In this document: in pieces, positions 18,901 through 26,700 of the stretch
Numbering within the stretch: position 1 is the stretch's first letter
How the letters are laid out: the number at the start of each line of letters is the position of its first letter
Notes under the pieces: model-generated
The model's input: the letters and a program-made list of their open reading frames with translations, nothing else
Told to the model about the DNA's origin: nothing
Databases searched by the model: none
NCBI GenBank assembly: GCA_010692645.1
Contig: JAAHGS010000061.1
Span: 1-33,445 of the forward strand
DNA: 33,445 bases
Origin: Symploca sp. SIO2E9
GTDB lineage: Bacteria; Cyanobacteriota; Cyanobacteriia; Cyanobacteriales; Coleofasciculaceae
Direction: 5' to 3'
Program-made: the position numbers and the translations under genes

Positions 18901-19904
18901 ACTGAGCCTCCTGCCAAAATGTGTAGCGAGGCTCCCTGATAAGTATTAAAACTGACATCCCCAAAAGAGCGAATCACTGGGTCATAGGGACTCTCTAAAT
19001 TCCCTAAACTCCCATCCAACTTCTCAATCCTAAAACTGCCCCCACTCCAGTAATGGGCATCGCCACCAATACTATTAGGCGATCGCAATATTAAATTACC
19101 ACCAGAAAATAGTCCACTCTCTGGATGATTCAAGGCAAAGATATCAACTACCTGATTACCCTGAACTACTAATTCTCCTCCAGCCGCAGCAATAAAGGGA
19201 TTATCTAAGTTATCCCTAATCTTGAGTGTGTCTTCTGCTTGCAGCTTCAAATCTCCTCCAGCTAACAATTGCCCCTGCAAATCCAGATTATTACCTGCCA
19301 AAGTCAAATCCTGCCCCACCGCTAAATTACCAGAATTAACAATATCTCCGGTGGGATTAGCTCCATACTGTAATCCCAGTGGTGTACTAACTTTTAATAA
19401 CGGTGGTTGATTAGGATTGGTAGCACTAAACTCCGAGCCATCGCCAAATACTAAGCTATTAGTGGTACTACCCAGAAAAGAACCTTCCACATCCAATTGG
19501 GCATTATTGCCAAAGACAATACCGTTAGGATTGAGCAAGAATAAATTGGCGGCTCCATCTACTCCCAAAGTTCCCAGAATATTCGAGACGTTATTTCCTG
19601 TCACCCTGGTTAAGATATTCTCAATTCCTGCTGGATTAGCAAAGTAAACTCGCCCTCCATTTTCGACATTAAATTCTAAGAAACTGTGGAAGAGGTTAAT
19701 ATCCCTTATCGCCCCACCTTCGATTAAATCTGCCAATTCCCCTTTAACATCAACATTGGGTGTCACCACAGAATTTTCATTACCCAAGCTGGTATCTGGT
19801 GTAATCTGAGCTAAAGCACGATTAGCTAAACAAGCGTACGCTAACCATGCCATTAAGGGTATAGCTCCAGCAATCGTTAAATAATCTTTTAAAATCCTCA
19901 CCAA
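15957..19904 (-). CDS. TpsA-like two-partner-secretion exoprotein TPS2
   Basis: 1315 aa, paralogue of TPS1. Signal peptide (LTIAGAIPLMAWLAYACL, cut after RALA), TPS domain about 33-165 with YFANPAGIENILTRVTG and LLNPNGIVFG, about seven 64-residue repeats at about 600-1040, then the shared C-terminal module ending GRECSRK with its Cys pair. The start is unusual. An in-frame TAA lies just upstream, so only TTG 19904 or GTG 19901 can start it. TTG aligns with the ATG of TPS1. The DNA immediately upstream is the 5' end of an IS5-type transposase gene, so the native ATG region seems to have been overwritten or altered. The shared promoter-like motif at 20042 lies about 143 bp upstream. Probable first gene of a TPS2-TPS1 transcript, exported by the TpsB downstream. 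Confidence 0.88.
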   Translation of the reverse strand: MVRILKDYLTIAGAIPLMAWLAYACLANRALAQITPDTSLGNENSVVTPNVDVKGELADLIEGGAIRDINLFHSFLEFNVENGGRVYFANPAGIENILTRVTGNNVSNILGTLGVDGAANLFLLNPNGIVFGNNAQLDVEGSFLGSTTNSLVFGDGSEFSATNPNQPPLLKVSTPLGLQYGANPTGDIVNSGNLAVGQDLTLAGNNLDLQGQLLAGGDLKLQAEDTLKIRDNLDNPFIAAAGGELVVQGNQVVDIFALNHPESGLFSGGNLILRSPNSIGGDAHYWSGGSFRIEKLDGSLGNLESPYDPVIRSFGDVSFNTYQGASLHILAGGSVNIGTARITGPETGSVGDNFLVEEITLSDGTLVSINGGEKPTLDVRAGVSAEAIGTPGITGLDGFPTDFFADAGFNFLEPPPETNTAATSADITIGDAFILAPDGLVLLTNQYQPNGSLPGGDINIIGAGLLGFGIFTANDQGNAGDVILDSRQNIAVTNSDINSSFLGDDNIVADAGNITLLAQEEVSLTNGFISADNFGAGEGGDITISTKRLVADGAIVSTSTPGEATGGSLRIFASESVTLKGISTNNELPSALLAGTLGTGDAGEITINTKELIMTDEARVFVATSGEGAGGIVTIETEKLLITDGAQVLAITYGEGNGGELKVFASESVQVIGTTADGEFPTGLSSESQGKGDAGDLTIETGKLLIADGAQVTAGSDEEGKGGELKVFASEEVQVIGESADGDSLSNLSAQSQGKGDAGNLTISTPRLLITDGAQVGVSTFADGAGGSLIIDATELVEVSGNSADGERISVLNAQAEGTGDAGNLTINTPRLLITDGAQVGAGTDGAGKGGEVRVFASEQVQVIGTSANGEFTSSLSVQTQGTGDAGDLTIETGKLLIADGANVSTSTFAQGDGGELKVFASEEVQMMGRSANGKFATFLSSQSATGSTGNAGDLTIKTQKLLITDGGNVSAGTFAQGDGGELNVFASEEVQVIGESADGEFPSALGTQSQGKGDAGSLTIETEKLLIAEGGLVSTATFEDGEAGNLTIQAKELLLTDSAQVSARSQGKTPAGDININVEGLLSATDGEIITDAEQSAGGAINITAQDIRLFGDSDIKTNVFSGDKNGGDINITADSIIAFDDSDILAFARDGKGGDITFNTVAFFGENYRPAPEGTDPETLDGNNVVDINASGRTDGVINLPDVSFIQNSLTDLQEELVNPDSLIAGSCIIPTNQQQVSLYITGAGGLPTRPGDVSVAPFPTGIVQPIGSSDDSAESVSRTNRQWQKGDPIIEPTGVYQLSNGRLVMGRECSRK
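16790..18070 (-). repeat. 192-bp coding repeat array of TPS2
   Basis: The same landmark as in TPS1 (GCAACTTCCCAG and variants) recurs near 16825, 17016, 17215, 17406, 17598, 17794 and 17985, a period of about 192 bp. There are about seven units against about nine in TPS1. Confidence 0.8.
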
Positions 19905-19944
19905 TTTCCCACTCTCTATCGGTTAAACTGCTTGAATATGCCAT
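19903..19944 (-). pseudogene. IS5-family transposase N-terminal fragment fused to the TPS2 start
   Basis: On the minus strand an ATG at 19944 encodes MAYSSSLTDREWEI, which matches the typical start of IS5-type DDE transposases (S-x-LTDxEWE-I). The homology stops exactly where the TPS2 gene begins. The two frames differ, so the fragment is not translated as part of TPS2. Confidence 0.7.
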
Positions 19945-20041
19945 TTTTCTAGATTCTGCACTCTGACTATCCAATGTACCAAGTGAGTTATAGCAAATAA
20001 ACAAGACTTTCTACAAGAAATAAGTTAAGATTTATGCAATT

Positions 20042-20076
20042 CTGATTGTAGAAAACTACATGGTAACTCTCAAACA
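20042..20076 (-). promoter_or_regulatory. Upstream motif shared with the RTX gene
   Basis: CTGATTGTAGAAAACTACATGG then TAACTCTCA is the partner of the segment at 8974-9009. It lies in the divergent gap between TPS2 and the TPR-CHAT gene, in the orientation of TPS2. Loose similarity continues toward the gene (CTACAA followed by A+T-rich DNA). Confidence 0.45.
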
Positions 20077-20140
20077 ATTCAAAAAGTAATGATTCAGTTC
20101 TTAGCAACCTGTCAGGGTAGCATCCCATTTGTGTAAATTT

Positions 20141-20160
20141 GTAGTGTGGGCATCTTGCCC
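20141..20160. repeat. Short palindrome GGGCATCTTGCCC
   Basis: GGGCA/TGCCC around TCT, preceded by GTAGTGT. From memory, this type of sequence is dispersed in cyanobacterial genomes. It lies in the 628-bp divergent gap, where no gene is visible. Confidence 0.4.
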
Positions 20161-20225
20161 GTTTGCTGTAAGATAGGGAACTTGCTTTAACTCAGCTCTT
20201 GTACCATTGTTCCGTAAGCTACTTT

Positions 20226-20355
20226 TACCGCCATGAAATTAATTCCATGACTAATAGCACAAGTCTACTCAAGTGGACTGAAACTCAATTATTGTAGGTA
20301 TTTAATCCTCTTTTAGAAGATTTTCGCTATGATGCTGGGGTTTAAGTCCCAAGCG
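20226..20355 (-). ncRNA. Multi-hairpin interspersed element (copy 2)
   Basis: It shares with 11152-11287 the block GACTAATAGC flanked by a hairpin on each side (CATGAAATT/AATTCCATG before, AGTCTACT/AGTGGACT after), then AATCCTCT/AGAAGATT and a final CTGGG/TCCCAAG stem. The arms differ in sequence but pairing is largely kept, with single mismatches or G-U pairs. This suggests selection for RNA structure. It lies 180-310 bp upstream of the TPR-CHAT gene, antisense to it. Confidence 0.5.
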
Positions 20356-20532
20356 CTCTTTGCAGCATGTGCAAAATATGAGTTTAATATAGGGAGCTTG
20401 CTGTAATATAGCAAATTTGCTTTAATAGTAGGAAACAATATGCTTTCACTACCAATATTTTGACAACTTTAGGATGTACCCACTCGTGAGAAGTGAGGAT
20501 TTTGTTAATTGAGAAATACTTAGGAATCTCTC

Positions 20533-23403
20533 ATGTCCAGTAGACAGCGCCAATCCAATCTTCGCAAGTTACTAGGAACCCTTTTTCTCTGTAGTCTTAC
20601 CTTTTGTTTATGGTTAGGTCATCTCCCCACAACAGAGCAACAGATAGAAGGAAGAACAATAGCAACAGCCCAGTCTCCTAGTCTGATTCAACTAGTAGAC
20701 CAAGGAGTAGAATCATACCATCAAAACCAGTTTCTTTCAGCAATTGATTCTTGGAAACCTGCTTTAGATATGGCTGTAGAAACTAATGACCTAGCTAATG
20801 CTGCCATTGTACGTGATTACCTGGCAAGAGCCTATCAGCAAATTGGTCAACTTAATCAGTCAATCAGTTATTGGGAACAAGTTATTCCCTACTATCAGCA
20901 AATTGAGGCATGGGAAAAACAAGGGCGGATGATGACTGAGTTAGCTCAAGCTTATAGTAGCATCGGTCAACATCGACAAGCGATCGCTCTGTTATGTGGT
21001 TCTTTAGATACTAACCAAAACTCTGACAATGACTTGAGTGAACAATTTAATCAAAAGCTCAGTTGCCAACAGGAAAGTGCTTTATCCATTGCCCGTACTC
21101 AGGGAGATAAGCAGGGAGAGATTGCTGCTTTGGGTAGTTTAGGTAATGCTCTTCGCCTTAAAGGTGATTATGACCTAGCTATTGAATGTTTACAGAGTAG
21201 TTTGGGTATTCCTAGCCAAGAAGCTGATGTCCAAACTAGCACTCCCAGAATCAAAGACTGTAGTATCGAAAATCTGATTAGGAAAAAGCCGACAGAAATA
21301 ATTACCCAATATCAGTCCCAAGTTTACATCAATTTAGGAAATGCTTACTTCTCTCAAGCTCAACGCTGGGATACTTTCGCTGAATCTGCCCGAATCAGGG
21401 GTACTGGTGACCAGAAATTTAGAGAAATAGCTAACTATAACTACCAACAAGCTAAACAAGCTTATCAGAATAGTTTAGAAGTTGCCCTTAATAACAATCA
21501 GACAAACAATCAAATCAGGGCAGTTCAAAATTTAATTAAACTTGATTACCAAATTAGAAAATCAGCTTTAGATAACAAAGCTGAACCAGATAAAATTTTA
21601 ACAACAGCTCTCAGCTTGCTCAACAAACTTCCCGATTCTCGGCAAAAAGCTTATACCGCCATTAATTTAGCTAGCTTGAAGCAACCTCCTATTACTCAAG
21701 AGTCTAATTTATTAAATAATTCCTGTCAAATACGAATCTTAGGAGAATCAAATGCTAAGGAACTACTAGAAAAAGCTGTAGCAATTGCCGAAAACCTACA
21801 GGATTATCGCTCCCAATCTTTTGCTCTTGGGGAATTAGGTAATATTTATGAATGCCGTCAGAATTATGGTGAAGCCTTAGATTTGACTAATCAAGCCAGG
21901 GCAGCAGCTGACCACAATTTAATTGCCAAAGATAGCCTCTATTTATGGGAGTGGCAGGCGGCACGTATTTTGCAGAAACTAGGGCAAGAGTCTGAGGCAA
22001 TGGCTGCTTATGAAAGAGCAATTGATGCCTTGGAAGGAAAAGGTAAAAATGAAGGTCAAGAAAATAATCAAAGTCAGCTTCTGGTTGGAGGTATACGAGG
22101 TGAACTTCTAACTGCTGAGCGAGATTTACAATTTGATTTTCGAGATGACGTTGCTTCTCTATATCGTGAGTTTGCTCGGTTAAACCTAGAACTAGCCCAA
22201 CAACTACCTACAGGAGACAAACAGCGCAATTTGGAAGTAGACGCTGCCCTCAAAACCATTGATTCCTTGAAATTAGCAGAACTACAGAATTACTTCGGCA
22301 AGGATTGTGTATTAACACTAGTTAACGAGAAAGCTATTGAGCAAGTGGTTAAAGAAGATACAGCTATCTTTACTTCGATAATTTTCCCAGACAAAACTGC
22401 TATTTTGGCGAATTTTCCACAAGGTAAAGATGGTAGACGGGAGGATTTAACCTGGATTAATACTGACAGTGAAACTCTTAAGGAAGAAGTTAAGGAATTC
22501 CGACAAAAACTAACAAAATTGCGCGATCGCACTAACCCTTTCTTTGAACCAGCTAAGGAATTATACGACTTAATTATTGAACCTTTTGCTAAAAAAGGTT
22601 ATTTAGATACCAAACAGATTAAAACTCTGATTTTTATTCAGGATGGGATTCTGCGTAGTATTCCCATGAGTGCACTCTATGACGGAGAAAAATTTCTAGT
22701 TGAAAAATATGCGATCGCAACAACTCCTCGTTTTCAGATTAGTACTTCTAAAGAAAACGAAATAAACCGTGAAGATTCTCGAATACTCGCTTTCGGATTA
22801 ACAAAAGAAAGCCTAATTAATGGTGAAAAATTTGTCCCTCTGGGAGAATCTGTTGAAACAGAAATCAATAACCTTAAATCTGAATTTCCTGAGATTACAG
22901 TCTTGCTAGATGATAACTTTACCCCCCAAACCTTACAAGAAGAATTAAAAAAGAAAAATTACCCAATTATTCACATCGCCACTCATGCTAAGTTCGGTAC
23001 TATTCCAGAAGACACCTTTTTAGTCACAGGAAAAAATAAAAAGCTCACAATCACTCAGTTAGAAAGAGATATCCGACGTTTCAGTAATAGTTCTGAAACA
23101 GGAGATTTACTCACACTCACGGCTTGTGAGACTGCTGTAGGAGATGACCGTGCTACTCTTGGTTTAGCTGGTATAGCTGCCCAAGCTGGTGTTAGAAGTG
23201 TTATTGCTTCCCTTTGGTCAATTCCAAGTGCCTCTACTACAGAGTTAATCACTAAGTTTTACAACAACTGGCAATCAGGAAAAATGAGCAAAGCTAGAGC
23301 ATTGCAGGAGGCTCAGAAAGAGTTTATTCAAAATAACTGTCAAAACAAGAGATGTCATCCAATAACCTGGGCTCCATTCATACTTATTGGTAACTGGCTT
23401 TGA
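20533..23403 (+). CDS. TPR-CHAT protein: caspase-like protease with N-terminal signal/anchor
   Basis: 956 aa, ATG start. Residues 12-32 (KLLGTLFLCSLTFCLWLGHL) form a signal or membrane anchor, so the rest should be periplasmic. Residues about 50-480 are TPR-like helices (YHQNQFLSAIDSW, LARAYQQIGQLNQSISYWEQV, NLGNAYFSQA, ALGELGNIYECRQNYGEAL). CHAT domain about 610-956: ELYDLIIEPF, DGILRSIPMSALYDG, IIHIATHAKFG with H818, LTLTACETAVGD with C865, GVRSVIASLWSIPS, and the end PFILIGNWL. The His/Cys dyad is intact. It is the only plus-strand large gene of the cluster, divergent from TPS2 and convergent with TPS3. Its stop codon is the first three bases of a palindromic repeat element. TPR-CHAT proteins are common in cyanobacteria with unknown substrates; activation through the TPRs is inference. 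Confidence 0.93.
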   Translation: MSSRQRQSNLRKLLGTLFLCSLTFCLWLGHLPTTEQQIEGRTIATAQSPSLIQLVDQGVESYHQNQFLSAIDSWKPALDMAVETNDLANAAIVRDYLARAYQQIGQLNQSISYWEQVIPYYQQIEAWEKQGRMMTELAQAYSSIGQHRQAIALLCGSLDTNQNSDNDLSEQFNQKLSCQQESALSIARTQGDKQGEIAALGSLGNALRLKGDYDLAIECLQSSLGIPSQEADVQTSTPRIKDCSIENLIRKKPTEIITQYQSQVYINLGNAYFSQAQRWDTFAESARIRGTGDQKFREIANYNYQQAKQAYQNSLEVALNNNQTNNQIRAVQNLIKLDYQIRKSALDNKAEPDKILTTALSLLNKLPDSRQKAYTAINLASLKQPPITQESNLLNNSCQIRILGESNAKELLEKAVAIAENLQDYRSQSFALGELGNIYECRQNYGEALDLTNQARAAADHNLIAKDSLYLWEWQAARILQKLGQESEAMAAYERAIDALEGKGKNEGQENNQSQLLVGGIRGELLTAERDLQFDFRDDVASLYREFARLNLELAQQLPTGDKQRNLEVDAALKTIDSLKLAELQNYFGKDCVLTLVNEKAIEQVVKEDTAIFTSIIFPDKTAILANFPQGKDGRREDLTWINTDSETLKEEVKEFRQKLTKLRDRTNPFFEPAKELYDLIIEPFAKKGYLDTKQIKTLIFIQDGILRSIPMSALYDGEKFLVEKYAIATTPRFQISTSKENEINREDSRILAFGLTKESLINGEKFVPLGESVETEINNLKSEFPEITVLLDDNFTPQTLQEELKKKNYPIIHIATHAKFGTIPEDTFLVTGKNKKLTITQLERDIRRFSNSSETGDLLTLTACETAVGDDRATLGLAGIAAQAGVRSVIASLWSIPSASTTELITKFYNNWQSGKMSKARALQEAQKEFIQNNCQNKRCHPITWAPFILIGNWL

Positions 23404-23504
23404 ATGAAAGTAGGTTGGGTAGAACTAAGTGAAACCCAACTCTTTTCCAGAATATATCTTGGGTTTCGTTACCTCAACCCAATCTACAAATATTTATTAC
23501 TTGC
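23372..23504. repeat. 133-bp direct repeat, copy A, with the GTAGGTTGGG palindrome
   Basis: Starts inside the TPR-CHAT gene (CTCCATTCATAC) and runs past its stop to ATTACTTGC. Copy B at 23574-23706 differs at one base (AATCTAC versus AACCTAC). The inner part is a long imperfect palindrome: GTAGGTTGGG with CCCAACCTAC outside and GAAACCCA with TGGGTTTC inside. It could end transcription from both convergent genes. Confidence 0.95.
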
Positions 23505-23573
23505 TGGTGTGTTTACAAATCACAAATCGAGCCTTGATGAGCTAGTGCTTAGAACATTTGTACTGTAAGTAGA

Positions 23574-23706
23574 CTCCATTCATACTTATTGGTAACTGGC
23601 TTTGAATGAAAGTAGGTTGGGTAGAACTAAGTGAAACCCAACTCTTTTCCAGAATATATCTTGGGTTTCGTTACCTCAACCCAACCTACAAATATTTATT
23701 ACTTGC
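23574..23706. repeat. 133-bp direct repeat, copy B, with a duplicated gene end
   Basis: Repeats 23372-23504. It includes a stranded copy of the last ten codons and stop of the TPR-CHAT gene (23574-23605), the palindrome, and the TAA stop and last codons of TPS3 (23699-23706). The 69 bp between the copies (23505-23573) show no feature. Confidence 0.95.
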
Positions 23707-26700
23707 GGGAACATTCCCTACCCATAACCAGCCGTCCATCGGGAAGTTGATATACTCCAGTTGGTTCTACAATTGGGTCACCTTTTTGCCATCGACGATT
23801 AGTTCTAGAGACTGAGTTAGGTGAATCACCACTATTGCCTATAGGTTTTACAATCCCAGTGGGGAAAGGTGCCACGGAGATATCTCCAGGGCGAGTTGGT
23901 AAACCGCCAGCACCTGTAATATATAAGCTTCCCTGTGGCTCATTGGTGGGAATGATACAGCTACCAGCAATCAAAATGTCTGGGTTTACCAATGCCTCTG
24001 GCAAATCATTTAAACTGTTTTGAATAAAGCTGACATCGGGTAAGATAATTACTCCATCTATTCCACCAGAGGCATTGATATCGACTCGATTATTGTCATC
24101 GAGGGTTTCTGGATTAGTACCTCTGGGAGCAGGGCGGTAGTTTTCACCGAAGAAAGCGGGAGTATTGAAGATAATATCGCCTCCTGCACCATCTCGGGCG
24201 AAGGCGAGAATGTCACTATCATCAAAAGCGATAATTGAATCAGCTGTGAGGGTAATGTTACCGCCTCCTTCAGTACCGACTAAAACATTAGTGCGAATAT
24301 CGCTATCTCCAAACAAAAGTATCTCGCCCGCTTTTATTTCAATAGCGCCGCCAGCAGACAATATAGATTCTGCCGATATAAAGCTGTTCTCGGCAGTTAA
24401 ATTTTCCTCTACTGTGAGGATAATATCACCCGCATCCCCTGTGTTAGAAGCTGCTATTGTACTGATACCGCTATCCTCAGCATTTAAATTTTCCTCTACC
24501 GTGAGGATAATATCACCTGCATCCCCTGTGCCAAAGGTACCGACGTTAATGAAAGCCCCATTGGTGAGATAAAGAGAGCCAGTGTCAATTTCCACACTAC
24601 CACCATCACCCTTGGCTCCTGATTCCACACTACTACCTATCACAGTTTCCTCATCCAAGGAAATAGTCTCTGTAGCACTAATCAATACAGAACCTGCATT
24701 CCCTTCTCCTGAGGTGCCGGAACTAATTTGAGCGCCATTGGTTAAATGAAGGGAACCAGTGTCAATCTCGACATCACCAGCATTACCTTTGGCTTCTGAA
24801 TTGACAAGACTATTGACAAAACTATTATCTACAGAAACACTGTCGGTGTCACGAATCAACACTGAACCCGCATTCCCTTCTCCAGAAGTGCCGGCACTAA
24901 TTATAGCCACATTGGTTAATAGCAGGAAATCTGCCTCAATCTCGATACTACCAGCATTACCTTTGGCTTCTGGACCGACCACACTAGTTACAGAACTGTC
25001 ATCTACAGAAATAGTGTCGGTGGCACGAATCAACACCAAACCGGCATCCCCCTCTCCTAGGGTACTGACAACAACTAGAGTTCCATTGCTTAGAGAAAGG
25101 TGATCGGTCTCAATTGCTACACTACCAGCATTACCTTTGGCTTCTGGGCTGACACTACTACTGACAAAACTCTCATCGACAGAAACCTTGTCGGTGGCAC
25201 GAATCAATACTGAACCCGCATTCCCTTCTCCAAAGGTAGTAGTATCAACTACAGCCCTATTAGTCATCAACAAAGAACCAGTTTCAATTTCAATATTACC
25301 GCTATTACCCTGACCTCCTATCACGCTACTACCAATATCGCCGTCATCAACAGAAACCTTGTCAGTGGCATGAATTAATATTGAACCTGCATCCCCTTCT
25401 CCTAAGGTACTGGTATCGATTAAACCGTCATTGCTTACTAGTAGAGAACTGGTCTCAATCTCGACACTACCACCATTACCTTTAGCTTCTGAGTTCACTT
25501 GACTATTGACAGAACTATTATCGACAGAAACCGTGTCGGTGGCACGAATTAATATTGAACCTGCATTTCCTTCTCCACTGGTAGTAACATTAATTTGAGC
25601 TCCATTGCTTACTAGCAGAGAAGCAGTTTTAATATCGACATTACCGGCATTCCCCTGAGAACCTGAATCTACAAGACTAGTAATACCACTGCCGGTGCCA
25701 TCTGCATCTTCCCCCTCGATAGAAACTGTGTCGGTAGCGCGAATCAATACTGAACCTGCGTCTCCTTGTGACGACAAAATGGTAGAACTAATTTGACCAC
25801 CATTGCTGATCCGCAGGGAACCGGTTTCAATCTCAATATTACCAGCATTACCCTGAGATCCTAAAAACACAATACTGATAATAAAACTTTCCTTATCAAC
25901 AGAAACCGTATCGGTGGCACTAATCAATACTGAACCTGCGTCTCCTTGTGCCAAAAAGATATTGGCAAAAATATCAGCCCCATTATTGAGAGAAAGAGAA
26001 CTCGTATCAATTTCTACATTACCACCATTACCCTGAGCTCCAGGCCGCAAAATACTACTTATTAAACTGTCCCTATCCAAGAAAACAGTTTCTCTAGCAT
26101 TAATCAAAACTGAACCACTATTGCCTTCTCCACGGAGATTAGCGCCAATTTGAGCACCATTAGTGAGAAACAAAGAACCAGTTTCAATCTTGACATCACC
26201 GCCATTGCCTTGGGCTTCTGAGCCGACATCAGTAAAGATACCACTGGGGCTGCCACCTGCATCTTCCCCATCAACGGAAACAGTCTCTGTGGCACGAATT
26301 AAAATTGAACCCCCATCTCCTTCTCCAAAAGTACTGGCAATAATTCGAGCCCCATCAGTCAGAGAAAGGGAACTTGTGTTAATCTCTACATTTCCTCCTT
26401 TACCTTTTGCTCCAGTCAAAACGAAATTGACAATAGAACCATCTGCTATAGTTACTTCTCCAGTAGCGTCAATAAGTATATCTCCTGCTTGAGTCCCCTC
26501 TGAGCCTGAATCAAAATTAATTCCGGCTACGATTGAACTGTCTGATAAAGCTAAATTCTTTGCATAAATCCCAATATCTCCACCACCAGAACCTTGCACC
26601 CCAATAAAGGTATCGACAACTGATATATCTGTCCTCTCTAAATTTTCTGGAAAAATCAAGCGCAGACTGCCATTTTCATGGGCTAAGCCAACCTTTCCGA

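Noticed and set aside
19822-20004. 60-codon minus-strand frame containing the IS5 fragment
   Set aside because: Only the 14 residues at 19903-19944 match a transposase; the rest is TPS2 leader and coding DNA read in another frame.
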